Of a stretch of 64,000 nt of DNA, positions 41,433-49,802 are shown in pieces. Below the pieces are notes generated by a model. It was not told where the DNA came from, did no database searches, and saw only the letters and a list, made by a program, of their open reading frames with translations. Source of the stretch: JBHPGW01 sp042569785. GTDB taxonomy: Bacteria; Planctomycetota; Phycisphaerae; Sedimentisphaerales; Anaerobacaceae. How positions within the stretch are numbered: the stretch's first letter is position 1; every line of letters starts with the position of its first letter. The DNA lies in assembly GCA_042569785.1 (NCBI GenBank), contig JBHPGW010000006.1, forward strand, positions 1 through 64,000, read 5' to 3'. Made by a program: the position numbers and the translations under genes.

Positions 41433-42263
41433 ATGGAAGTTGCGATGATAGATGATAACATTGTGCCGATCGGAGAGGCTGTTGTATCGGCTAATGATCG
41501 CGGGCTGTATTTTGGGGATGGGGTTTATGAAGTGGTTCTCTTGTGTAATGGCGAACTTTATCAGTTCGATAAGCACATGGATCGTCTGGTTGATAGTCTG
41601 CGAAAGATAGGTCTGCTTGATAGTGTCGACCTTGATGTTATTGGCGAAAGGATCGATAGGGCGGTATCACATTCCAAACTTGAAAACGCGGCTGTCTATT
41701 TTCATATCACTCGCGGGTCGGCGGCTCGCTCGCACGATTACGATGAAAATATCCAGCCTGGATTCCTGCTTACCATACGAGAAAAGACGCTCGAATTTCC
41801 AAGAGAGGTTACCGCGATTACCTGCCCCGACCTGCGATGGAAACGCTGCGATATAAAGTCACTCAATCTACTGCCTAACATAATGGCTAAACACGCAGCT
41901 ACAAAGGCCGGCGCTTATGGCGCGATCCTCGTCGATGACAAAGGCCTTATCACCGAAGCATCCAGCGCATCGGTACTGCTGATAAAGAACAAGACTCTCC
42001 AGACGCCGCCATTGACAGCGAATATCTTACCTTCGATCACTCGGGCGATGCTGCTGGATCGTGCTGAACAGGCAGGACTCGAACGTATAGAAGAATCTTT
42101 TACTCTCCAGCAGGCTATCGATGCTGATGAACTGATCCTTGCTTCTACAACTAACCCGGTATTGGCGGTGACTCATTTGGATAGCACACAAATAGGCACA
42201 GGTGGTATCGGCGAATATACCAAACAGCTCGCAGGACAGTTGAAAAAGGAGATGTCTGTTTAG
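41433..42263 (+). CDS. Class IV aminotransferase, D-alanine aminotransferase-like
   Basis: Fold-type IV PLP enzyme of 276 residues. Seen: PIGEAVVSANDRGLYFGDGVYEV, the substrate Arg/Tyr region HITRGSAARSH, the PLP lysine in KSLNLLPNIMAKHAA, ITEASSASVLLI, and TANILPSITRAMLL. The LNLLPN form and overall length favour D-amino-acid transaminase (D-Glu/D-Ala supply for peptidoglycan) over IlvE or PabC, but specificity is not certain. AGGTT precedes the ATG. Confidence 0.85.
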   Translation: MEVAMIDDNIVPIGEAVVSANDRGLYFGDGVYEVVLLCNGELYQFDKHMDRLVDSLRKIGLLDSVDLDVIGERIDRAVSHSKLENAAVYFHITRGSAARSHDYDENIQPGFLLTIREKTLEFPREVTAITCPDLRWKRCDIKSLNLLPNIMAKHAATKAGAYGAILVDDKGLITEASSASVLLIKNKTLQTPPLTANILPSITRAMLLDRAEQAGLERIEESFTLQQAIDADELILASTTNPVLAVTHLDSTQIGTGGIGEYTKQLAGQLKKEMSV

Positions 42264-42377
42264 CTAAGCAGGTAAATCGACTTTTTTCATTAGCGGTGTC
42301 ATACAGTTGTCACTCTCATTTACAAAAACATACCCAGTAGTGCTCTGTGATTGTATTTTGTCCTGTACCAAAAGATG

Positions 42378-42422
42378 TGACCGGGTAAAAAACTTTATAT
42401 GGGGGGGGGTAAAACCCGGTCA
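42378..42422. other. Nine-bp inverted repeat enclosing a G9 tract
   Basis: TGACCGGGT (42378-42386) and ACCCGGTCA (42414-42422) are perfect complements. The 27-nt loop contains nine consecutive G (42401-42409). It lies between the convergent aminotransferase and HD-protein genes and could be a bidirectional transcript end or a quadruplex-prone element. Confidence 0.45.
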
Positions 42423-42446
42423 AAGATGCTTTTTTATTATGCGGGG

Positions 42447-43409
42447 TTACTCGAAGGTTTTTCTGTACAGTCTGGTTTGTATCGCGTTTTGCCATGGCGT
42501 CCAGTTGGAGTCTTCCGGACCGTTATCTATCGCCTTTGTCACCTGAGATATCTTAGCGTCGAGGTCGTCGATGTAATTGACCATGAAGGCTTCCGCTGTT
42601 GCCGGCAGTTTCGGTGAGCCGAATTCGTATTGGCCGTGATGCGAGAGAATGATATGGCCGAGTACGTCGATGATGGTTTTATCAATTTTATTTCCCTTAG
42701 CCGTCAGGGCGTCTGCTTTTTGGTTTATCATCAGAAAAGTTTTGCTGATATGGCCTATCAACTGCCCCGAATCGGTATAGGCGAGTGACATTTCATACGA
42801 AAGCTCTTCGGTTTTGCCCATATCGTGCAGGAATATCCCTGCCAGTACCAGATCGGCATTGACGTCGCCGTATAGCGGCAGGATCGAGATCGCTACCTTT
42901 AGCATATTGTGTGTATGTTCGAGCAGGCCGCCGAGATAGTTATGATGCATCTTTACGGCGGCAGGTGCCTTGCAAAAGTTTTCCATCAGTTCGGTATCAG
43001 CGATGAATACATCGACCAAAGCTTTTAGAGTTGGGTTAGCGATCTTAGCGACGATAGCTTTGACTTCTTTGAACATTTGGTCCACGTTTTTTTCGGTCCT
43101 TGCCATGAAGTCGCTAAGTTCTATTTTGCCTGCATCGATTGGGGTGACCCTGTTTATGATTATCTGCAGATTGTTCTGGTAGAGTTCGCTTTTGCCGTTT
43201 ATATGTACAAAACCTGGCTTGGGCAGCGAGTTATAAACCGCTTCACTCGCCTGCCACATCCTGCCGTTGGCCTGGCCGGTACGGTCGGAAAGAAACATCG
43301 CGATATACAGATCGCCGCGGGTGGTACTGCGAAGGATCGGATCGCTGACCATGTAAATATCATCGATAGTCTGCCCAGCTTCGATCTCGCTGATAAATTT
43401 ATGCGCCAT
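42447..43409 (-). CDS. OB-fold plus HD-domain protein, YhaM-like 3'-5' exoribonuclease
   Basis: A 320-residue protein with an N-terminal OB-fold nucleic-acid-binding domain (DLYIAMFLSDRTGQANGRMW, about 30-95) and an HD domain: HHNYLGGLLEHTHNMLK, GIFLHDMGKTEEL, LSHHGQYEFGSPKLPATAEAF. This architecture is that of Bacillus YhaM, a 3'-5' exonuclease. ATG 43409 has GGAG 8 nt upstream; the ORF extension to 43460 lacks one. Probably cytoplasmic RNA or DNA processing. Confidence 0.85.
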   Translation of the reverse strand: MAHKFISEIEAGQTIDDIYMVSDPILRSTTRGDLYIAMFLSDRTGQANGRMWQASEAVYNSLPKPGFVHINGKSELYQNNLQIIINRVTPIDAGKIELSDFMARTEKNVDQMFKEVKAIVAKIANPTLKALVDVFIADTELMENFCKAPAAVKMHHNYLGGLLEHTHNMLKVAISILPLYGDVNADLVLAGIFLHDMGKTEELSYEMSLAYTDSGQLIGHISKTFLMINQKADALTAKGNKIDKTIIDVLGHIILSHHGQYEFGSPKLPATAEAFMVNYIDDLDAKISQVTKAIDNGPEDSNWTPWQNAIQTRLYRKTFE

Positions 43410-43511
43410 AGCTGACTCCGTTAATCTAAGAAAAAAAGTAAATTGACTAAGTTGCCACAATCATATTACCTGATCGCCCATTATGCAAGAAATGATTTTA
43501 GCCAAAAACAA

Positions 43512-43535
43512 AAGGCCTGCCAAAAGACAGGCCTT
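43512..43535 (-). terminator. Terminator-like hairpin upstream of the VWA gene end
   Basis: AAGGCCTG/CAGGCCTT (43512-43519, 43528-43535), 8-nt loop; on the minus strand it is followed by TTGTTTTTGG. It lies 25 bp after the VWA gene stop and would end the sigma factor-VWA transcript. Confidence 0.75.
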
Positions 43536-43559
43536 GAAAAACTTATTGGATTTTTCCGT

Positions 43560-45686
43560 TTACTTTTCCTGCAACTCTTCGACTACATCGATCTCGACTG
43601 GCTCATCTACTTTATTTTTGGTCTGTTGGTTGGCTTTTGCTATTAAGTCGACAAGTTCGATGATGTCGGCGTCGCCGGATTTTTCGCCGGCGAGTTGTTG
43701 GGCGCGGGCAAGGGTGTCGGTTAGTTTAGCGCCTTTGGCCCAGTAGCTTTTGCGCAGGATCTCGGCGAATTCTGCAACAGTAGCGGCTAATCTGAAATTG
43801 GCCCCCGAACTATCGAAGTCGGCGTTGAAATCTTTGACTGCGATCGAGCTTTTGAATTCGGTTACCGCAAAGCTGTCCGGATCCTTGTACCGTACATAGG
43901 TTGTCGCGACGGTGCCTTTCTTTTCGGGCCAGAGTTTCAATTCGTAAAGAGCGGTCGTTGCGTGTCCTGCCCCCATCTCGCCGCCGTCATATTTGTCATC
44001 ACGGAACTTATCGTCGGGGACATCGCGGTTCTCATAGCCTATCAGCCGATAGCTGCGAACGACCTTGGGATTAAAATCGACCTGCACCTTAACGTCCCTG
44101 GCGATGACCTGTAACGAGCCGGTAAGGTTTTCCTCGAACAGCCGTTTAGCCTGAGCGATCGTGTCGATGTAGGCGTAGTAGCCGTTGCCTTTATCGCCCA
44201 ATTGTTCCATCAGTACATCGTTATAATTACCCATCCCAAAACCTAAGGCTGAAAGCGTAACGCCTTTGTCAGCCTTGGACTTGATAATTTCGAGGATAGC
44301 CTCGGCGCCGGTCTGACCAACATTAGCCACGCCGTCGGAACACAGTATCACCCGGTTGATACAGCCTTTTTTGAATGCCTTTTCCGCCATCTCGTAACCC
44401 AGGCGGATTCCCTCTTCAGCGAATGTCGAGCCTCCGGCGCCGAGTGAATCGATAGCGATCAGTATTTCGTTCTTTTGGTCTAAGCTTTTGTGCTTGGTTA
44501 TTATTCTGCCTCTGCTGCCGTAAACTGCTATGGCGATCTGGTCGTCTTTTTTCAAATTATCGACGAGCATTCGCAGCGACTTTTTGACCAGGCCCAGGCG
44601 ATTCTCACGGTTCATCGAGCCGGAAACATCAATCACAAATGTCAGTATCGCCGGCTTACGATTTTCGTCACTGATCTGTTTGCCTTTTAGGCCGAGCCTT
44701 AACAGATAAGTATTCTTGCGTCCGGTGCCGAACGTCCAGGGAGAACCTTCGGCGTAAACGGCGAAATCATCTTCCTGCGGTGCGGCGTAATCGTATTTGA
44801 AATAATTTACAAATTCTTCGACGCGAACAGCCTTTTCCGGCGGCAGATGCCCGTCGTGCAGATAGCCGCGAACTACCGTATAGCTGCCGGTATCGACATC
44901 GGTGGCAAATGTCGAGAGATGATCGTCTTCGGTATCGACGAAAGGATTGACCCCGTAATTCTTAAAGAACATCGCATCGACATCCTCACCATTAGGAGGC
45001 ACCATCCCGCCATGTGCCATAGGATAACTACCGCCAGGTTCTGCTGGTGTTGCAGGCGGCATAATACACGAGACTCTACTCCCGGACACTCCTAGTGTGG
45101 CTCTTTTGGCTGATTCCGAACCTACTGCCATCAATTGTTTACCAAGACGAATATCTGTTGCGCGTTCCTTTTTCCTGGCGTAAGCAAGGGTATCGTTCAA
45201 CGCCTGCACCGGCGAATTATTTTTCATATCCATTGCAACAATCTTGTTCATAGGCTGTGCAACAGGTGGCGGGGTAGTTTTGGGTTTTGCAACTGCGACA
45301 GCCGAACCGTCGGCATCGATCTCGGTATATTCTAATTTTGCGGGTTGATCGATCCTTGCGTCTCTTTTAGCTATTTTTTTGGTTGGAATTTGTTTTTTGC
45401 CTGTCGGCGCAGGGCCTGGTACTGTCTGGTTTAAATTGGGGATTAGTAAGCCCGCTCCGACTGCGCAGACGAGCATAATTACCGCTGCCCATGATAGGGT
45501 CCTTTTCCAGTTAAGTTTCATTATTCTATCCTTTCGGTCCCGCTTTTGGTCTGTCGGCTGGTTCAGTTGGTTCAAAGCGTCTTCGATCACCGAATCACTG
45601 AATGCTTTGGCTGGTTTATCCGAATCGCCGGTTAGTTTGACTAATCGCGAGATATTTTTTTCAAAATTATTTTCGTTAGTTTTCAT
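43560..45686 (-). CDS. VWA-domain membrane protein (YfbK-like, VWA_N and DUF3520)
   Basis: A 708-residue protein. A cytoplasmic segment (about 1-65) resembles an anti-sigma tail region, then one transmembrane helix (about 68-85, TLSWAAVIMLVCAVGAGLL), a long linker, a VWA_N-like region (YFKYDYAAPQEDDFAVYAEGSP), the VWA domain with MIDAS DVSGSM (about 350) and GSRGRIITKHKS, and a C-terminal DUF3520-like part. It follows and overlaps the ECF sigma gene by about 10 bp, so it may be its anti-sigma factor or a sensor (inference). Exact start among three nearby ATGs is uncertain; 45686 has the best spacing from GAGG. Confidence 0.8.
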   Translation of the reverse strand: MKTNENNFEKNISRLVKLTGDSDKPAKAFSDSVIEDALNQLNQPTDQKRDRKDRIMKLNWKRTLSWAAVIMLVCAVGAGLLIPNLNQTVPGPAPTGKKQIPTKKIAKRDARIDQPAKLEYTEIDADGSAVAVAKPKTTPPPVAQPMNKIVAMDMKNNSPVQALNDTLAYARKKERATDIRLGKQLMAVGSESAKRATLGVSGSRVSCIMPPATPAEPGGSYPMAHGGMVPPNGEDVDAMFFKNYGVNPFVDTEDDHLSTFATDVDTGSYTVVRGYLHDGHLPPEKAVRVEEFVNYFKYDYAAPQEDDFAVYAEGSPWTFGTGRKNTYLLRLGLKGKQISDENRKPAILTFVIDVSGSMNRENRLGLVKKSLRMLVDNLKKDDQIAIAVYGSRGRIITKHKSLDQKNEILIAIDSLGAGGSTFAEEGIRLGYEMAEKAFKKGCINRVILCSDGVANVGQTGAEAILEIIKSKADKGVTLSALGFGMGNYNDVLMEQLGDKGNGYYAYIDTIAQAKRLFEENLTGSLQVIARDVKVQVDFNPKVVRSYRLIGYENRDVPDDKFRDDKYDGGEMGAGHATTALYELKLWPEKKGTVATTYVRYKDPDSFAVTEFKSSIAVKDFNADFDSSGANFRLAATVAEFAEILRKSYWAKGAKLTDTLARAQQLAGEKSGDADIIELVDLIAKANQQTKNKVDEPVEIDVVEELQEK

Positions 45687-46269
45687 TTTCATGCACCTCA
45701 TTATTCTGAGCCGCCTGGCGTTTTAGTTTTTTGGCAAGTGACTTCCTCGCCCGATACAATAAGCTGTGCACAGCCTTTTCCGTAATGCCGATCTGTTTGG
45801 CGATCTGTCTTGCCGAGAGCTCCTGGATATATTTCAACTTCAGTGCCGTTCGTTCTTTAGTTTCCAATTCGCTCATCGCGGCCCGAACCATCACAGCGGT
45901 TTCTTCGCGTTCGAGCAATTCGTCCGGCAATAGCTCGGTGTCGATAACTTCAAGATAGCTGCTCATATCGCCGTTGACGCTGGGCCTGCTCGCTCGATTT
46001 CTAAATTCAAGGCGGATGTTATTTCTTGCGATCCCGAACACCCACTGCTGCGGGCTGCCTTTGGCGCTGTCGAAACTGGTCCTGCCTTTGACAGCATCAA
46101 AGATCGTTTTCTGCACAAGCTCCTCGGCGAGCGACGGATTAGCCAATTTTTTTAGGAACATCGCGTAAAGTTTCGGGATCTCACTTGCGATAAACTCCCG
46201 CCACGCATCCGCATTGCCGGCTGCCAATCGAGCCCCGCTATCATGTTTACTTTTTTCTGTCACGAACAT
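45676..46269 (-). CDS. ECF-type RNA polymerase sigma factor
   Basis: A 197-residue group IV sigma factor. Region 2 is at about 40-100 (LAEELVQKTIFDAVK; GSPQQWVFGIARNNIRLEFRNR) and region 4 at about 130-185 (LETKERTALKLKYIQELSARQIAKQIGITEKAVHSLLYRARKSL). The downstream VWA membrane protein overlaps, typical of sigma and its regulator. Target promoters cannot be read from here. Confidence 0.9.
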   Translation of the reverse strand: MFVTEKSKHDSGARLAAGNADAWREFIASEIPKLYAMFLKKLANPSLAEELVQKTIFDAVKGRTSFDSAKGSPQQWVFGIARNNIRLEFRNRASRPSVNGDMSSYLEVIDTELLPDELLEREETAVMVRAAMSELETKERTALKLKYIQELSARQIAKQIGITEKAVHSLLYRARKSLAKKLKRQAAQNNEVHENEN

Positions 46270-46404
46270 TTCCTTTTCTGGTACCAGTTTCTATAACTAT
46301 TATGCGCACAAACGACAAATTACCCACACTTTTTTCTGGCTTTTTTCCCCGTCCCATAATACGATACTCGGCAAACTACACAATCCATAATATGAGAGAC
46401 GAAT

Positions 46405-48141
46405 ATGAAATATAGTAAAATGTTGATACCTACGGTTAAAGAAGTTCCCGCAGATGCCGAGATACCCAGCCATCGCTTGATGATCCGGGCGGGACTGATG
46501 AGGAAACTGGCCAGCGGGACCTATACCTATCTGCCTTTAGGGTTTCGGAGCTTACAGAAAGTGATCGCTATCGTTCGAGATGAGATGAATAAGGCGGGCG
46601 CACAGGAGATCTTAATGCCTGCGGTTCAGCCGATCGAACTCTGGCAGCAGACCGGGCGCGACGTCGATTACGGCGAAACAATGGCAAAGTTCGAGGACAG
46701 GCACGGGCGTTTGAACGTGCTTGCGCCGACGGCGGAAGAAGTCGTAACAAACGTCGCGGCTAACGAAATAAAATCGTATAAGCAGTTGCCGTTCAATATT
46801 TACCAGATCAGCTTTAAGTTCCGCGATGAGTTTCGCCCGCGCTTTGGCGTACTGCGGAGCCGAGAATTTATTATGAAGGATTCGTACAGCTTTCACGCCG
46901 ACGACGAAAGCCTCGATGAGACTTACAGACTGATGTACGATACCTATTGCAGGATATTCAAACGCTGCGGACTCGAATACGTTATCGTCCAAGCTGAGTC
47001 CGGCGAAATGGGTGGCTCGGGGTCGGATCAGTTTACTATCCCGTGTGAAAACGGCGAAGATGTGATCGTCTATACCGAGGACGGCTCATACGCAGCCAAT
47101 ATAGAAAAGGCCGCCGTCGATCCGTTAGACAAACAAACAGCTATCGAAAACCCGCCGCAACCCGAAGAAGTGCACACGCCAAAGGTCGGTACGATCGAAG
47201 CGGTGTGCGCGTTTCTAAAAACCAGGCATGAGGATATGATCAAGACTTTAATCTACTCGACGGATGAGCAAACAGTAGTCGTCCTTATTCGCGGCGATCA
47301 TGATGCTAATCCGGAAAAGATAACCCAGGCTCTTGGCGGGATAGCGAACGATCTGGCTGACGAGGCTACTATTGCCGAACTGACATGTGCCGCGGTTGGT
47401 TTTGCAGGGCCTATCGGATTGTTTGAAAAAGTTGACCGTGTTTTGATCGACCACGCTGTCGCGGCGATGGCCTCAGGCGTTGCCGGCGCTAACAAAACCG
47501 ATTATCATATTAAAAACGTCGTGCCGGGCAGAGATTTCCCTCTTGATGGTGACAACGTTCAGATAACCGATATCCGCGATGCTGTTGACGGTGATACTTA
47601 TGATGGTAAGAAACTCCTGTTCAAACGCGGCATCGAAGTTGGACAGGTATTCAAACTCGGCAGAAAATACACGACTAAACTCGGCGCCAAGTTCCTCGAC
47701 GAGAACGGCAAAGAGCAAATATGCACCATGGGCTGTTACGGTATCGGTATCAACAGGATCGTCGCTTCGGCTATCGAAGCGGGCTACGACGAAAACGGGA
47801 TCATCTGGCCTGTCAGTATCGCACCTTTTGAGGTGATCATTACGCCGTTGGGTAAGGACGATGAGATCAAAACGGTCTCGGAAAAAATACATGATGAACT
47901 TGAAGCGGCTGGTGTGGAAGTTTTGCTCGACGACCGCAACGCCAGAGGCGGAGTAAAATTCAAAGACGCTGACCTGATCGGGATACCGCTAAGGATAACC
48001 ATAGGCAAAAGATCGATCGCTGAAAGAAAAGTGGAAATAAAACTGCGCTCTGAAGCCGACAGTTCACAGGTCCCGATAGAATCCGCTGTCGAAAAAACCG
48101 TCGAACTTATCAACGCACTCAAAGAAAAACTAAAACCATAA
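46405..48141 (+). CDS. proS: Prolyl-tRNA synthetase (bacterial type)
   Basis: Class II synthetase charging tRNA-Pro. The 578-residue length fits the form with an editing INS domain between motifs 2 and 3. Seen: AGLMRKLASGTYTYLPLGFRSLQKV, motif 2 FRDEFRPRFGVLRSREFIMKDSYSFH, the INS region about 220-400 (CAAVGFAGPIGL), CYGIGINRIVASAIE (motif 3) and a C-terminal anticodon domain with DDRNARGGVKFKDADLIGIPLRI. First gene of a plus-strand group with DUF4416 and cell-envelope genes. Confidence 0.96.
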   Translation: MKYSKMLIPTVKEVPADAEIPSHRLMIRAGLMRKLASGTYTYLPLGFRSLQKVIAIVRDEMNKAGAQEILMPAVQPIELWQQTGRDVDYGETMAKFEDRHGRLNVLAPTAEEVVTNVAANEIKSYKQLPFNIYQISFKFRDEFRPRFGVLRSREFIMKDSYSFHADDESLDETYRLMYDTYCRIFKRCGLEYVIVQAESGEMGGSGSDQFTIPCENGEDVIVYTEDGSYAANIEKAAVDPLDKQTAIENPPQPEEVHTPKVGTIEAVCAFLKTRHEDMIKTLIYSTDEQTVVVLIRGDHDANPEKITQALGGIANDLADEATIAELTCAAVGFAGPIGLFEKVDRVLIDHAVAAMASGVAGANKTDYHIKNVVPGRDFPLDGDNVQITDIRDAVDGDTYDGKKLLFKRGIEVGQVFKLGRKYTTKLGAKFLDENGKEQICTMGCYGIGINRIVASAIEAGYDENGIIWPVSIAPFEVIITPLGKDDEIKTVSEKIHDELEAAGVEVLLDDRNARGGVKFKDADLIGIPLRITIGKRSIAERKVEIKLRSEADSSQVPIESAVEKTVELINALKEKLKP

Positions 48142-48143
48142 AA

Positions 48144-48164
48144 GATAGAATACGAGATACGAAT
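48144..48164 (+). repeat. Heptanucleotide array before the DUF4416 gene
   Basis: GATAGAA, TACGAGA, TACGAAT, directly before the ATG at 48166. The second unit supplies the purine-rich GAGA in the ribosome-site position. Confidence 0.5.
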
Positions 48165-48165
48165 C

Positions 48166-48708
48166 ATGTGGGAACTAAGAACGCCGGATAGGGTTAAGTT
48201 GATTATCGGCATTTTGGCTGCTGACGCTGATTGTCTCGAAACTGCGAGGCAAACTGTTATAGAGCGGTTCGGCGAGGCGGATATTGTCAGCGAACCCTGG
48301 CAGTTCGATCAGACTACATATTACAAGGACCAGACCGGCGAGAATATTCTGCGGCAGTTCGTCAGTATCAAACGAACCATCTCGCCGGGGCGACTTGCCA
48401 AGCTCAAGCTCAAGGCTAACAGGATCGAAAAGGAACTGGCGGAAAAGCTAAATCTCGACCTGCCTCGGCCGGTAAATCTCGATCCTGGTATAATTGAGGC
48501 GTCGAAACTGATTTTGGCGTCAACAAAAAACTTTTCGCACCGTATATACATCGGCAAAAAAATATACGCTGAAGTGACGTTAATGTACGATAACCGAGTA
48601 TGGCGAACTTTCGACTACACGTACCCGGATTATCGTCAGCAGCATTACTTTGATTTTTTCAGTGAAGTCAGAACTAAATTACTGGAGCAGTTACGATCGA
48701 ACCGCTAA
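48166..48708 (+). CDS. DUF4416 family protein
   Basis: A 180-residue protein whose layout fits DUF4416: VKLIIGILAADADCLETA at the N-terminus, FDQTTYYKDQTGENILRQFVS, KANRIEKELA, VNLDPGIIEASKLILASTKNFSHRIYIG and VWRTFDYTYPDYR. The conserved acidic and His residues suggest an enzyme, but no function is established. Lies 25 bp after proS, and its stop overlaps the next gene's apparent start. Confidence 0.85.
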   Translation: MWELRTPDRVKLIIGILAADADCLETARQTVIERFGEADIVSEPWQFDQTTYYKDQTGENILRQFVSIKRTISPGRLAKLKLKANRIEKELAEKLNLDLPRPVNLDPGIIEASKLILASTKNFSHRIYIGKKIYAEVTLMYDNRVWRTFDYTYPDYRQQHYFDFFSEVRTKLLEQLRSNR

Positions 48709-49802
48709 CAAAATTAGCAATAGTACTGGGTGTTTCCTCCTTTGGCGCTTCTGCGGTATTAACAGCCGTTGTTGCCAGGCTTACGCGCAAGACAGGTTTT
48801 GTATCGAATCCATCGGCTGATCGTCACAATCGCGGCGTGGTCCCCTTGGGTGGCGGCATCGCGATCTTTGCGACGATCGCCTTTACTCTGCTGTCAGCTA
48901 TTGTTGCCGTAAAACTTTTTGCAGAACCAGGCCATCTCGACTGGCTGGGACAGGCGGTTACAGTTCACTTCGCCGGTTTCCTTACCAAAACAAACAAACT
49001 GCTTATCATACTTGCATGCCTGACGACGCTTTTCATACTCGGGCTCTGGGATGACAAAAAACATCTACCACCATCCTTTAAACTCGTTGTCCAGTTTGCC
49101 GTCGCGATCATAGCCGCGAGTTTTGCCGATGTAAGAGTTGAGTTCTTTATACAAAACAAAATTGTCACTACCATACTCTCAGCCTTTTGGATCGTTCTGA
49201 TAATCAACGCGTTCAACTTCCTCGATAACATGGACGGTTTAAGTTCCGGCATTGCTGTGATCGCAAGTTCCATCCTGCTGACGGCGGCGGTGTTGCATGG
49301 TCAGGTGTTCATCTCAGCGTTGACTATACTTTTGATAGGCACGCTCGCGGGCTTCCTGGTCTTTAACTTTCCGCCCGCCAAAATCTTCATGGGTGACGCA
49401 GGTTCATTGGTCATCGGTTTTTTCATAGCGATGCTGACAATGCAAACAACATATTATCAGCAGAGCGGCAACAACAACTGGTATCCTGTGCTTATGCCGC
49501 TGATAGTTATGGCCGTGCCTTTATATGATTTCGCCAGCGTAACCATCCTGCGGATAAGTCAGGGCAAAAGTCCCTTCGTCGGCGACACTCAGCATTTCTC
49601 GCACCGGTTAAAAAGACGAGGACTAAGTGACACCCGGACCGTGCTGACCCTTTACCTGGCCACGCTATGTACGGGCCTGGGCGCGATCTTTCTATACCAG
49701 GTCGACCTTGCCGGCGCAGTCTTGATATCTATCCAGACGTTTATGATATTAGCGATTATCGCTATTTTGGAAACTACTGCCAAAAACAAAAATGCCGACT
49801 GA
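48696..49802 (+). CDS. Polyprenyl-phosphate sugar-1-phosphate transferase (MraY/WecA family)
   Basis: Membrane enzyme that attaches a sugar-1-phosphate (often GlcNAc-1-P) to undecaprenyl phosphate to begin glycan synthesis. Seen: DDKKHLPPSFKLVVQ, NAFNFLDNMDGLSSG, FMGDAGSLVIGF and HFSHRLKRRGLS, with about ten transmembrane helices. The first conventional start is GTG 48837, but that discards the first membrane helix and the SADRHNRGVVPLGGG loop, which are open in frame to an AUC at 48696, 8 nt after GGAG and overlapping the DUF4416 stop. I take the AUC as the likely start. Length from AUC is 368 residues, normal for WecA-like proteins. An O-antigen ligase-like gene follows. Confidence 0.85.
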   Translation: MEPLTKLAIVLGVSSFGASAVLTAVVARLTRKTGFVSNPSADRHNRGVVPLGGGIAIFATIAFTLLSAIVAVKLFAEPGHLDWLGQAVTVHFAGFLTKTNKLLIILACLTTLFILGLWDDKKHLPPSFKLVVQFAVAIIAASFADVRVEFFIQNKIVTTILSAFWIVLIINAFNFLDNMDGLSSGIAVIASSILLTAAVLHGQVFISALTILLIGTLAGFLVFNFPPAKIFMGDAGSLVIGFFIAMLTMQTTYYQQSGNNNWYPVLMPLIVMAVPLYDFASVTILRISQGKSPFVGDTQHFSHRLKRRGLSDTRTVLTLYLATLCTGLGAIFLYQVDLAGAVLISIQTFMILAIIAILETTAKNKNAD

